A DNA stretch of 26,309 nucleotides from an uncultured Collinsella sp. (GCA_900546455.1 URCS01000029.1:1-26309); one strand, 5' to 3'. Positions 1 to 6,571 are shown, counted from the first letter of the stretch. The notes: generated by a model from the letters alone, not told the origin. A program made the numbers and translations.

Positions 1-2
1 TG

Positions 3-374
3 ACGCCCGCTCCGGCTCCGACGCCTTCCGCACCGAGCCAGTCCGTTGACGGTGGTACCGTTGTTTCGCGCGCCTACAGCAAGCTCGGTTATGCTTATTC
101 TTGGGGCGGTATTGGACCGAACAGCTTTGACTGCTCCGGCTTTGTGAGCTATTGCCTCACCGGCCGTTATTGCCGCCTTGGCACCACGGGTACCTTCATG
201 GGCTGGACCCGCGTGTCCGATCCCCAGCCTGGTGACGTCGTGGTTAACTCTTACCACACCGGCATCTACATTGGTAACGGCCAGATGATCCATGCTTCCG
301 ACTACAAGACGGGCGTCATCATCAGCTCCGTTGCCGCTGGCATGAACAACAATTACATTTTCGTTCGCTACTAA
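3..374 (+). CDS. NlpC/P60-family peptidoglycan endopeptidase, C-terminal part
   Basis: Only the C-terminal part is present; the reading frame is open from base 3 and the start lies before the window. The first residues are a Pro/Ala/Ser-rich linker, followed by a compact NlpC/P60 domain. The catalytic Cys sits in the motif FDCSGFV (Cys codon 132-134). The catalytic His is probably in YHTGIYIG, and a second conserved stretch is GQMIHAS. Enzymes of this family cleave stem-peptide bonds in peptidoglycan outside the membrane, so this is probably the catalytic end of a secreted or surface hydrolase. The domain finishes with the usual NYIFVRY end and a stop at 372-374. A strong hairpin terminator follows directly. 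The N-terminal architecture (signal peptide, SH3 or coiled coil) cannot be seen. Confidence 0.88.
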   Translation, partial: TPAPAPTPSAPSQSVDGGTVVSRAYSKLGYAYSWGGIGPNSFDCSGFVSYCLTGRYCRLGTTGTFMGWTRVSDPQPGDVVVNSYHTGIYIGNGQMIHASDYKTGVIISSVAAGMNNNYIFVRY

Positions 375-397
375 TTTGGTACTACAGCGAACGAACG

Positions 398-436
398 TGG
401 GCCTCGCGATCTTGAATCACGAGGCCCATTCTTTTT
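398..436 (+). terminator. Rho-independent terminator of the NlpC/P60 gene
   Basis: A perfect 9-bp stem, TGGGCCTCG (398-406) with CGAGGCCCA (420-428), is followed by a T-rich tract at 429-436. It starts 23 bases after the stop codon of the peptidase gene. Confidence 0.85.
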
Positions 437-461
437 GCCCCTACCGTTTGCCATAAGATCA

Positions 462-498
462 GGACGGCTATCTAGTATTCAAAACTAGATAGCCGTCC
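462..498. promoter_or_regulatory. 15-bp perfect inverted repeat, probable operator at the degV promoter
   Basis: GGACGGCTATCTAGT (462-476) and its exact reverse complement (484-498) flank a 7-base loop. There is no T-run after it, and it overlaps the expected -35 position of the degV promoter (-10 at 518-523). An operator is therefore more likely than a terminator. The inner sequence on the minus strand (494 to 477) matches 16 of 18 bases upstream of the DUF1836 gene at 2140-2157. Binding by that regulator is inferred. Confidence 0.55.
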
Positions 499-523
499 AA
501 ACAATCAAAAAGATGGCTATAAT
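495..523 (+). promoter_or_regulatory. degV promoter
   Basis: A perfect TATAAT -10 box lies at 518-523. The hexamer 17 bases upstream (495-500, GTCCAA) is a poor -35, so this promoter may need help or may be controlled mainly through the overlapping inverted repeat. The degV start codon is 29 bases downstream of the -10. Confidence 0.6.
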
Positions 524-552
524 TGTTGGGGAACAATTAGAAAGGACCCTCA

Positions 553-1419
553 ATGAGCTGGGCACTCATCTCCGATTCGAGCTGCAATCTTCGCGATTGG
601 CAACCAACCGCACCTCATACCACCTTTGCATTTGCACCCCTTAAGATCCGAGTGGGGGAGCGTGAATTCGTTGACGACCTCTCGCTCGATGTTCACGAGC
701 TTAATGTTGCCATTCAATCGGAAGCCGGCGCATCATCGAGCGCCTGCCCAAGCGTAGGGGAGTGGGCTGAGCTCTTTAAGCTCGCTGACAAGACGATTTG
801 CATGCCCATCTCCGAGGGCGTCTCGGGTAGCTACAATGCCGCGGCCACCGCGCGTGACATGGTGCTTGCCGAGGAGCCGGATCGTCAGATTCATTTGGTT
901 AACTCGCGAGCCGCAGGTGGCAAAATGGATCTGATCTTCCTACTGTTCGACCGCTATCTTGCAAGCAACCCGGATACCTCCTTTGAGGACGCCTGTGCCT
1001 ACTTCGATAGCTTGGAGCAGAACAGCAAGACTCTCTTTAGTTTGTGCAATTATGAAAACCTTGCGAAGGCCGGACGTATCCCTAAGGCGGCCGGAGTTAT
1101 TGCCAACAAGCTTAATATCCGCATTTTAGGCACGGCGAGCGAAGCGGGCGAAATTGAACTCGTTGGGCATACGCGCGGCGAAAAGAAGATGTTCACCAAG
1201 ATTATTAACACCATGGAGGCCGAGGGCTTTACTGGCGGCGAGGTCATCATCGATCACGTTGAGAACGAAGCTGGAGCCCAGGCGCTTGCCGACCGCATTG
1301 TGGAGCACTGGCCAGGCTCCAAGACTATCATCATGCCCTGTAACGGGCTAGATTCCTATTACGCCGAGATGCACGGCCTCATCATCGGCTACGGCATGGG
1401 TGTGGCTTCGGGTCGATAA
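553..1419 (+). CDS. DegV family fatty-acid-binding protein
   Basis: The 288-residue product matches the usual DegV length. DegV/FakB proteins bind a fatty acid and, where FakA is present, present it for phosphorylation in the cytoplasm; no fakA is visible here. Family signatures are the early aspartate-serine motif ISDSS (residues 6-10), the Ser-rich segment SSSACPS near 61-67, the lipid-site-like SGSYNAA near 90, and AKAGRIPKAAGVIANKL near 172-188. The start is set by AAAGGA at 541-546, six bases before ATG 553. It stands alone between its own promoter and a strong terminator and faces the DUF1836 gene tail to tail. The FakB role is known for the family but is not shown here, since many DegV proteins have no assigned partner. 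Confidence 0.92.
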   Translation: MSWALISDSSCNLRDWQPTAPHTTFAFAPLKIRVGEREFVDDLSLDVHELNVAIQSEAGASSSACPSVGEWAELFKLADKTICMPISEGVSGSYNAAATARDMVLAEEPDRQIHLVNSRAAGGKMDLIFLLFDRYLASNPDTSFEDACAYFDSLEQNSKTLFSLCNYENLAKAGRIPKAAGVIANKLNIRILGTASEAGEIELVGHTRGEKKMFTKIINTMEAEGFTGGEVIIDHVENEAGAQALADRIVEHWPGSKTIIMPCNGLDSYYAEMHGLIIGYGMGVASGR

Positions 1420-1432
1420 CGTTCAACCAAGC

Positions 1433-1483
1433 AAAAACACGGGCGGGACAAAGTGACAGATGGCTCTTTGTCCCGCCCGTTTT
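1433..1483. terminator. Bidirectional terminator between degV and the DUF1836 gene
   Basis: A perfect 15-bp stem, ACGGGCGGGACAAAG (1439-1453) with its complement at 1466-1480, has TTTT on the right (1480-1483) and AAAAA on the left (1433-1437). It can end transcription of both convergent genes. Confidence 0.9.
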
Positions 1484-1492
1484 ATACATTGA

Positions 1493-2104
1493 CTAGCTAT
1501 TAAACCCATTGAACTTGAGGTAACTCATCAGGTACGCCTTCGAAACGAAGGACGACACCGCACTGCGTACGAGCAATGACTCACGCGTAACCTGATGTGC
1601 GGTATCGGGCACGGGAGTCTGCTCGACGGAAAACGCCGCTCGAATCGATGCCTCAAGTTCATCGACAACATAATCGAAAGCCGTCGGAGCGTCGTAGCTC
1701 AAGCGCTGAATATTAAAAAGCGCCTGAACCGCAGCGATGGGCAGCACCTGCTTAAAGATACAAATGGCGATGAGACGCGCAATCTGCTCACGGCCATACT
1801 GCTTTTTAACCGGAGCAGGGACGAGGCCGACCTTCACGTAGTTATTGATCATCGAAGGCGTGATAACGGGCTGCTCTACACAAATCGAAAGCGGCTCCAT
1901 CCACAGCGCAACATATTCAATAACCTGATCGCGATAGAGCGTTACGTTGGGCAGCTGATCATAGCGTGGCAGGCTCAACGCGTTGAGTTTACCCACCATA
2001 TCGGACTGAATAAATGCATCCGGCAGCACCGTCGGCTGAATATCCTCCGGCTTAATGCTGACCGATGTATCGGACATCGGGATAACATGTTTGACGTGGT
2101 TCAT
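1493..2104 (-). CDS. DUF1836 family, MerR-like DNA-binding regulator
   Basis: The 203-residue product has the DUF1836 signature: ITPSMINNYVKVGLV (81-95) followed by KKQYGREQIARLI (100-112). This resembles the winged helix of MerR-type regulators, with a helix and then a Tyr/Arg recognition segment. A helical region after residue 115 is expected to bind a ligand or partner. There is no enzyme motif. The start at 2104 is chosen for GGAGG six bases upstream; an internal Met at residue 10 has no such site. It is convergent with degV and shares a bidirectional terminator with it. A sequence upstream of its start (2140-2157) resembles half of the inverted repeat at the degV promoter, so it may control degV and itself. 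Its ligand is unknown. Confidence 0.85.
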   Translation of the reverse strand: MNHVKHVIPMSDTSVSIKPEDIQPTVLPDAFIQSDMVGKLNALSLPRYDQLPNVTLYRDQVIEYVALWMEPLSICVEQPVITPSMINNYVKVGLVPAPVKKQYGREQIARLIAICIFKQVLPIAAVQALFNIQRLSYDAPTAFDYVVDELEASIRAAFSVEQTPVPDTAHQVTRESLLVRSAVSSFVSKAYLMSYLKFNGFNS

Positions 2105-2136
2105 AAAGGGCCTCCGTTCGTTTTATATATTGTATT

Positions 2137-2157
2137 CTAGGTTATCTAGTTTTGCAT
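2137..2157 (-). promoter_or_regulatory. Candidate operator of the DUF1836 gene
   Basis: 2140-2157 reads GGTTATCTAGTTTTGCAT and differs at only two of 18 positions from the minus strand of 477-494 at degV. The local sequence CTAG-N5-CTAG (2137-2149) is itself partly symmetric. It lies 33 to 53 bases upstream of the start codon, where a promoter is expected. Confidence 0.45.
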
Positions 2158-2176
2158 ATCACATAGCCGCTAAGTA

Positions 2177-2218
2177 AAAGTGGTTGGACAGCACATTGAA
2201 GCACCGTTCAACCACTTT
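2177..2218 (-). terminator. Probable terminator downstream of trxB
   Basis: A 13-bp stem with one G-T pair, AAAGTGGTTGGAC (2177-2189) with GTTCAACCACTTT (2206-2218), begins 40 bases after the trxB stop. On the minus strand it is followed by only a short T-rich run (CTTTTAC), so termination may be incomplete. Confidence 0.6.
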
Positions 2219-2258
2219 GTTTAAAGATAGCAACCTTACATAAGATATATTATCGTAC

Positions 2259-3197
2259 TTATCCGCGTAGGAAAGCGTATGCGTTGGTTGCCGCTATGGC
2301 TCCGTCCGAAACGGCGGTCACAACCTGGCGTAAACGCTTGGAACGGATATCGCCGGCTGCGAATAAGCCGGGCGTATGGGTAGCCATCGAATCGTCGGTA
2401 AGGATGCCGCCGTCGGGAGCCAGATCGACGAGATGCTCAACAAGTTCGGTATGTGGCTGCGTCCCCGTAAAGACAAAAATGCCAAATGAGCCAGGTTCAA
2501 AGGACTCAGCGTGCATTTCACCAGTCGCATTGTCCTTGAACGTAATTGTCGTGGGCATCGCTTCGCCAGAAAGCTCAACAATACTAGTTTGGTACCTAAC
2601 TGAAATATTGTCCTTAGCGAGCACTTTATTCACAACGCCCTCGGGTGCACGGAACTGATCGCGACGCAGCACAATGGTCACGCTGCTGGCAATGTCGGAC
2701 AGGAACAGCGCCTCCTCGCATGCCGAATTGCCGCCTCCGACAACAAAGACCTGCTTGCCACGGAAGAACATGCCGTCACACGTCGCGCAGTACGAAACGC
2801 CACGACCGCGATACGTGTCCTCGCCAACAAAACCCGCAGGACGCGGCGTGGCGCCCATGCACGCAATAACGCTCTTGGCTGCTGTATCGCCCATATCATG
2901 ATGGATGGTAAATTGTGCCGCATCGGCATCGTAATCGACGCCTGTCACCATACTCCATTCAACCTGAGCCCCCAGGCCTTCAGCATGCTGTTGAAACCGC
3001 TCACCAAGTTCGGCACCGCTCAGTAGCGGAATGCCAGGATAATTCTCGATCTCGTTGGACGTGGCGATCTGTCCGCCAGACATGCCCTGCTCAAGGACAG
3101 TCGTCGTCAGGTTGGCACGCGCCGCATAAATGGCGGCAGCATAGCCCGCGGGGCCGCCGCCGATAATCGCAACATCGATTGTCTGATCGGTAGTCAT
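2259..3197 (-). CDS. trxB: Thioredoxin-disulfide reductase
   Basis: This 312-residue flavoenzyme uses NADPH to reduce thioredoxin in the cytoplasm. The FAD-binding loop GGGPAGYAAAIYAAR is at residues 13-27 and the redox-active CATC is at 137-140 with the typical DG after it. The NADPH loop GGGNSACEEA is at 154-163, and the C-terminal FAD motif AAGDIRSKRLRQVVTA is near residue 280. Order and length fit bacterial TrxB. The start at 3197 is preferred over an upstream in-frame ATG at 3272 because AGAGGA stands 7 bases before it and the family begins just before the FAD loop. It is divergent from the glycosyltransferase gene. No thioredoxin gene lies in the window, so its partner must be elsewhere. 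Confidence 0.95.
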   Translation of the reverse strand: MTTDQTIDVAIIGGGPAGYAAAIYAARANLTTTVLEQGMSGGQIATSNEIENYPGIPLLSGAELGERFQQHAEGLGAQVEWSMVTGVDYDADAAQFTIHHDMGDTAAKSVIACMGATPRPAGFVGEDTYRGRGVSYCATCDGMFFRGKQVFVVGGGNSACEEALFLSDIASSVTIVLRRDQFRAPEGVVNKVLAKDNISVRYQTSIVELSGEAMPTTITFKDNATGEMHAESFEPGSFGIFVFTGTQPHTELVEHLVDLAPDGGILTDDSMATHTPGLFAAGDIRSKRLRQVVTAVSDGAIAATNAYAFLRG

Positions 3198-3315
3198 GAA
3201 GAGTCCTCTCGTCGAAACGTTGTCGTTCTTTGCGCTCATACCCAAATTTACGTGAACGTGACACTCATGCACTACAATGATAAATCCGTGTTACAACGTC
3301 GAAGGGGAGTTATCG
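3198..3315. promoter_or_regulatory. Divergent promoter region of trxB and the glycosyltransferase gene
   Basis: The only good hexamer I find is TACAAT at 3273-3278 on the plus strand, 37 bases before the glycosyltransferase start. It has no convincing -35 at 16-18 bases. Two ACGTGA words stand side by side at 3250-3261. Short ACGTTGT/ACAACGT arms lie at 3217-3223 and 3293-3299. No regulator can be named. Confidence 0.35.
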
Positions 3316-4617
3316 ATGGATCAGACGCAGACGAGCGACGATGCTCCCCTGCTCACGAACAGCGCTCCCCAATCGGAGCAAACCACGCTCTTGGCTCAGC
3401 AAAAACCCCTCGTGACCATCGTGCACGCCTCGGTCGGCTCGGGCCACAAGGCCGCCGCAAATGCGATTGCGCAGGCATTCGACCTCATCCGCGGCACCAA
3501 TGGCATCCCCGAGGATGTTGAGATTGAAGTGCTCGATATCCTTGATTTTGGACGCATTAAATTCGACGGCAATAAGACCGCGGCTTCTTTTACGGGAGCC
3601 ACTCGCCCCATTTACGACCTGACCTGGCGATATACGCTTACGGGGCATCTTCTCTGGGGTGGCGGCACGGCATGGTCGCGAATTATGTTCCCCGCCTTCA
3701 ACGAATATATTCGTAGTCGAAGGCCCATAGCCGTGGTCGCAACGCACATCACGGCAGCCAATGTTGCCGTTGGCGCCCGCGTAATTACGGGTATCGATTA
3801 TCCGGTCATCTGCGTACCGACCGACTACGAAGTCGAGGGCTGGTGGCCCCACAAGGACACCGATCTATTCTGTGTTGCCAACGAATTCATGGCTGAAACG
3901 CTGCGTCCGCGCAAGGTGCCCGAGGCAAAGATTCGCATTACCGGCATCCCTATTCGCGCCGGATTCGACACGAATTACGATCGCGAGGAAGAGCTAACCA
4001 AGTTCAACCTCCCCACCGACAAGACCGTCGTGCTGGTAATGGCCGGCGCCAGCTTGCCCCAGCCTTACGTCCGCTTTCGCGCGGCGATGGACCACACACT
4101 CCCCTTCCTGCGCAGCTTCGAAGACATGCACTTTGTCTTTTTGCCCGGCAAAGACGTGGAGTATGCCACCCGGCTGAAGACGCTCTTCGATGCCATGAAG
4201 CTCGAGAACGTCACGGTGTTGGACTATGTCGACGACATGGCAGCCCTCATGCACGGCTGCGACTTGGCAATCCTCAAATCGGGCGGACTCACGGTCACCG
4301 AGTGCTTATGCGCACATCTGCCAATGATCCTGCTGGGCAAGTCCTATGGCCAGGAAAAGGCCAATACCACCATGCTCACCGGCATGGGCGCCAGCATGCA
4401 TGTCACCACCGCACGAGAGCTCATCGTAACGTTGCGTCATCTCCACGATCATCCTGAGTCGCTCAAGGCACTGCTCATCAACGGCGAAGTACTACGCCGC
4501 CCCCACGCAGCCGAAGACATAGCCATCGCAACCATGGAGCTCGTAGGAAAACCTCAAAAACGAAAACGAGCCTTCTGCCGCTTCTACTGGGGCGAAAAAC
4601 CCGCGCACATCCGCTAG
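3316..4617 (+). CDS. UgtP/MGDG-synthase-like glycosyltransferase
   Basis: The 433-residue product has the two-domain plan of GT28 lipid glycosyltransferases. After a polar N-terminus of about 30 residues comes VTIVHASVGSGHKAAANAI (33-51), the acceptor-side glycine-serine-histidine loop of the MGDG synthase N-domain. The C-terminal half contains KSGGLTVTECLCAHLPMIL, the nucleotide-sugar binding part shared with MurG and UgtP. Family members transfer glucose or galactose from UDP-sugar to diacylglycerol at the inner membrane face, making glycolipids or lipoteichoic acid anchors. Substrate cannot be read from sequence. The start at 3316 has AAGGGGAG six bases upstream; an earlier ATG at 3277 has no ribosome site. 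The far C-terminus is basic. It is followed by palindromic repeats rather than a plain terminator. Confidence 0.85.
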   Translation: MDQTQTSDDAPLLTNSAPQSEQTTLLAQQKPLVTIVHASVGSGHKAAANAIAQAFDLIRGTNGIPEDVEIEVLDILDFGRIKFDGNKTAASFTGATRPIYDLTWRYTLTGHLLWGGGTAWSRIMFPAFNEYIRSRRPIAVVATHITAANVAVGARVITGIDYPVICVPTDYEVEGWWPHKDTDLFCVANEFMAETLRPRKVPEAKIRITGIPIRAGFDTNYDREEELTKFNLPTDKTVVLVMAGASLPQPYVRFRAAMDHTLPFLRSFEDMHFVFLPGKDVEYATRLKTLFDAMKLENVTVLDYVDDMAALMHGCDLAILKSGGLTVTECLCAHLPMILLGKSYGQEKANTTMLTGMGASMHVTTARELIVTLRHLHDHPESLKALLINGEVLRRPHAAEDIAIATMELVGKPQKRKRAFCRFYWGEKPAHIR

Positions 4618-4622
4618 CGTCT

Positions 4623-4694
4623 TAATGTCCGCTTGCCTGTGGGAGGCCCCTATATATTATCCAGTGCTCAATCATTCTCGCTTCGCAGGGCGCA
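4623..4694 (+). repeat. Degenerate copy of a long palindromic repeat (copy 1)
   Basis: Starting TAATGTCCGCT and continuing through GTGGGAGG, CCCTATATAT, GTGCTCAA and CATTCTCGCT, this stretch aligns with the reverse complement of 5000-5063 with scattered substitutions and small indels. Its right arm is missing, so it is an eroded or truncated member of the same family. Confidence 0.65.
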
Positions 4695-4700
4695 CTAATC

Positions 4701-4809
4701 CCTCCCGTCCGGGGCTCACCCATATCATTCCATGCTCAAACATTCTCGCTTCGCTGCGCTCGCTGCGAAACTGCGCGTGGAACGATATGGGTGAGCCCCG
4801 GACGGGAGG
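4701..4809 (+). repeat. Long palindromic repeat (copy 2)
   Basis: A 32-bp arm (4701-4732) and its reverse complement (4778-4809) match at 31 positions. They enclose a 45-base loop with the words GCTCAAACATTCTCGCT and GCGAAACTGCGCG. The one mismatch (an A facing a C, in ATTCCA versus TGGAAC) recurs at the same place in copy 3. It has no coding potential. It lies between two convergent genes. Confidence 0.8.
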
Positions 4810-4842
4810 CTTCTTGCTTGAAAACAAATTGAAATCCAACTA

Positions 4843-4889
4843 GTAAGCCGGTGCGACAAAGGAGAAATCCCCTTGTCGCACCGGCTTAC
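4843..4889. repeat. Strong stand-alone hairpin between repeat copies
   Basis: A perfect 17-bp stem, GTAAGCCGGTGCGACAA (4843-4859) with its complement (4873-4889), encloses a short loop that can add two to three pairs. There is no T-run on either side, so it is not a typical intrinsic terminator. It shares no sequence with the neighbouring repeats. It could still stop or stabilise transcripts from the two convergent genes. Confidence 0.65.
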
Positions 4890-4951
4890 CAATTGATTAA
4901 TGCTAACGGTTACCAGCGAAGATACACGGTAGTTGCAAGCATGCAAACGTA

Positions 4952-5055
4952 GCTCACCCGTGGGAGGTCCCTATATATCGTTCCACGCGCAGTTTCGCAG
5001 CGCAGCGAGAATGTTTGAGCATGGAATGATATATAGGGACCTCCCACGGGTGAGC
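4952..5055 (-). repeat. Long palindromic repeat (copy 3, inverted)
   Basis: A 34-bp arm (4952-4985) pairs with 5022-5055 at 33 positions around a 36-base loop. Its loop is the reverse complement of the copy 2 loop with 9 bases fewer. The inner arm ATATC-TTCCA is shared with copy 2, but the outer arm differs. Similarity with copy 1 extends beyond the arm to 5063, so it includes the dut stop codon. Confidence 0.8.
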
Positions 5056-5060
5056 GGACA

Positions 5061-5504
5061 TTACAATACGCCGCTGGAGCCGAAGCCTCCGTTGCCTCGG
5101 TCGGTTTCGTCTAGTTCTTCTACTTCTATGAGGTTGACCGTGGGGACTTCTTGGATGACGAGCTGGGCGATGCGGTCGCCTTTGTTGATTTGGATGTTGT
5201 TCGTGGGGTCTAGGTTGACGAGGATGACTTTGAGCTCTCCTCGGTAGTGGGCGTCGATGAGGCCAGGAGTGTTGACTATGGACAGGCCTTGCTTAATAGC
5301 CAGGCCGCTGCGGGGCTGGACGAAGCCGGCGTAGCCGTCGGGCAGAGCGACAGCTAGGCCCGTGGAGACCAGGCGACGCTCAAAAGGCTTGAGGGTGCAA
5401 TCCTCGTTGGCTCGGAGGTCAAGACCGGCATCCGTGGGATGGGCGTATTTGGGAAGCTCGACGGTTGGGTCGAGACGCTTAATGTTAACGGTAATGTTGG
5501 ACAT
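5061..5504 (-). CDS. dut: dUTP diphosphatase
   Basis: This trimeric dUTPase hydrolyses dUTP to dUMP and pyrophosphate, keeping uracil out of DNA and supplying dUMP for dTMP synthesis. All five motifs of the family are present in the 147 residues: DAGLDL (25-30), PRSGLA (64-69), GLIDAHYRGE (81-90), GDRIAQLVI (109-117) and the C-terminal loop RGNGGFGSSG (136-145). The start at 5504 follows AAGGTGA at the end of nrdR, and only four bases separate the nrdR stop from this ATG, so the two genes are probably translated together. The stop codon touches the palindromic repeat on its right side. If the upstream LexA-controlled promoter reads through, dut is induced by DNA damage. Confidence 0.96.
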   Translation of the reverse strand: MSNITVNIKRLDPTVELPKYAHPTDAGLDLRANEDCTLKPFERRLVSTGLAVALPDGYAGFVQPRSGLAIKQGLSIVNTPGLIDAHYRGELKVILVNLDPTNNIQINKGDRIAQLVIQEVPTVNLIEVEELDETDRGNGGFGSSGVL

Positions 5505-5508
5505 GAAA

Positions 5509-5952
5509 TCACCTTAGCTTGTCGAGCTCTTGCAGAAACTCATCGACATCTTTGAAATCGCGATAGACCGAGGCAAAGCGGATGTAGGCCACTTTATCGA
5601 TCTTGGCCAACCGCTTAAGAACCATATCGCCCAGCTCATGGGACGTAACAGCCGTGAGCGTACGGGAGCGAAGCTCAACCTCAATATCGTCAATGATCTC
5701 GTTGAGCTTTTTAGTGTCGATATCTCGTTTGATCGTGGCGCGCATCAAACCGACCAGCAGCTTATTGCGATCGAACCGTTGCTTGGATCCGTCTGACTTA
5801 ATGACCTCGATAGGGTCTTCACAACGCTCAAATGTCGTAAAGCGATAATTGCATGAGCAGCATTCGCGACGGCGCTTGATGGTGTTATTTGATTCCTGCA
5901 TGCGGGAATCAACGACGCGGGTATGTGCCTTGCCGCATTTGGGACAGCGCAT
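5509..5952 (-). CDS. nrdR: Transcriptional repressor NrdR
   Basis: NrdR senses ATP/dATP and represses ribonucleotide reductase genes by binding NrdR boxes. The 147-residue product has the N-terminal zinc ribbon with Cys 3, 6, 31 and 34, the following RFTTFER segment, and an ATP-cone domain from about residue 46 to 136. The start has GGAGG just upstream. It sits four bases ahead of dut, so a dNTP-pool regulator and a dNTP-cleaning enzyme are made together. A perfect 11-bp inverted repeat covers the start codon and part of the ribosome site, which may restrain translation. No ribonucleotide reductase gene lies in the window, and I see no clear NrdR box here. Confidence 0.96.
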   Translation of the reverse strand: MRCPKCGKAHTRVVDSRMQESNNTIKRRRECCSCNYRFTTFERCEDPIEVIKSDGSKQRFDRNKLLVGLMRATIKRDIDTKKLNEIIDDIEVELRSRTLTAVTSHELGDMVLKRLAKIDKVAYIRFASVYRDFKDVDEFLQELDKLR

Positions 5953-5989
5953 GGTACCTCCTCTAAAACGATTACAAGGGTACCATGCG
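5948..5989 (-). promoter_or_regulatory. Inverted repeat that can sequester the nrdR start codon
   Basis: CGCATGGTACC (5948-5958) and GGTACCATGCG (5979-5989) are perfect 11-bp arms around 20 bases. In the leftward transcript the 3' arm contains the nrdR AUG and the last bases of its ribosome site. The 5' arm begins a possible five-codon ORF (ATG GTA CCC TTG TAA). It could be an RNA switch or a DNA operator; the sequence does not decide. Confidence 0.5.
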
Positions 5990-6003
5990 ACGGTACTTAA
6001 ATC

Positions 6004-6453
6004 TTAGGAACGTGCGGGAACTTTAAGATGCGCACCGGCATCGAGCGAGCCATGCTCCAGGTGATTGACGTTGCGGATCATATCAGAGGTCTCCTGCGTG
6101 GAAAGACCCTCAATCGGATGCTCCTGGGCTAGCGACCACAAGGAATCGCCAGACTGAACACGGACGGTCTCGTAGGTAACGTTGGATGCCGACTCGGCAT
6201 ATGCGGCGTGACGAGCGCTGAAGATCGAGGTGGCAAGTACAAAGAAGAGCGTGAGCGCAACGGCCAGGGCGACAATCGTCGAAGCCTTTAGGGCAACGGG
6301 GGCCGAAGTCGTGGCGACGCACTGGTTGCGGACGGGCTTGCCAGGCAGTGTTTGGAAACCAGATCGGCCGCCTTTAACAACCGTGAAAGCCGGCGCCGCA
6401 GGCGTCTCGAGCTTAAGGGCGAGGTTTCCCTGGACCATATTCGTTGCGTTCAT
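6004..6453 (-). CDS. LysM-domain membrane protein, YneA-like SOS division inhibitor candidate
   Basis: The product (149 residues from the chosen ATG) has a polar N-terminal region, one membrane helix at about residues 59-79, and an extracytoplasmic LysM domain (about 95-146) with VRVQSGDSLWSLA and ending LKVPARS. LysM domains bind peptidoglycan. In Bacillus, yneA encodes a short protein with one membrane segment plus LysM, lies divergent from lexA, and blocks cell division during the SOS response. Position, size and LexA boxes match that model, although YneA has its helix nearer the N-terminus. Two adjacent ATGs exist; 6453 has GAGGAG six bases away, while 6456 is only three away. It heads a likely operon with nrdR (51 bases on) and dut. 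The division role is inferred. Confidence 0.8.
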   Translation of the reverse strand: MNATNMVQGNLALKLETPAAPAFTVVKGGRSGFQTLPGKPVRNQCVATTSAPVALKASTIVALAVALTLFFVLATSIFSARHAAYAESASNVTYETVRVQSGDSLWSLAQEHPIEGLSTQETSDMIRNVNHLEHGSLDAGAHLKVPARS

Positions 6454-6523
6454 CATGTTCTCCTCTCGCGTGTTTTGCTGAGAACAGTTTTATCAAGCCG
6501 CGCGGACAAAAATGTCTAGCGCG

Positions 6524-6537
6524 AGAACGAATGTTCG
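6524..6537. promoter_or_regulatory. LexA box 1
   Basis: AGAACGAATGTTCG differs at one outer base from the Gram-positive LexA palindrome CGAAC-N4-GTTCG. It lies just downstream of the leftward LysM promoter. Confidence 0.8.
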
Positions 6538-6542
6538 GTTAT

Positions 6543-6571
6543 TATTATCTTCGAACAGTTGTTCCTGTCAA
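6543..6571 (-). promoter_or_regulatory. Promoter of the LysM-nrdR-dut unit
   Basis: On the minus strand a perfect TTGACA (6571-6566) is followed by GATAAT (6549-6544, 16-base spacer); TAATAA (6547-6542, 18-base spacer) is an alternative. LexA box 2 fills the spacer, and boxes 1 and 3 flank it, so LexA binding should block it. Confidence 0.78.
6552..6565. promoter_or_regulatory. LexA box 2
   Basis: CGAACAGTTGTTCC matches the LexA palindrome except for the last base. It covers the spacer of the leftward promoter. A weak rightward promoter (TTCGAA 6550-6555, CAAAAT 6573-6578) for lexA would also overlap it. Confidence 0.85.

Noticed and set aside
462..498. Terminator reading of the degV upstream inverted repeat
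   Set aside because: A good terminator with a T-run already stands at 398-436, and this repeat has no T-run and overlaps the promoter.
4623..5063. CRISPR array
   Set aside because: The repeats are long hairpins in mixed orientation, not short direct repeats with unique spacers, and no cas gene is present.
4625..5247. Short open frames in and around the palindromic repeats
   Set aside because: Their translations come from repeat arms and loops in different frames, they lack ribosome sites, and one overlaps dut.
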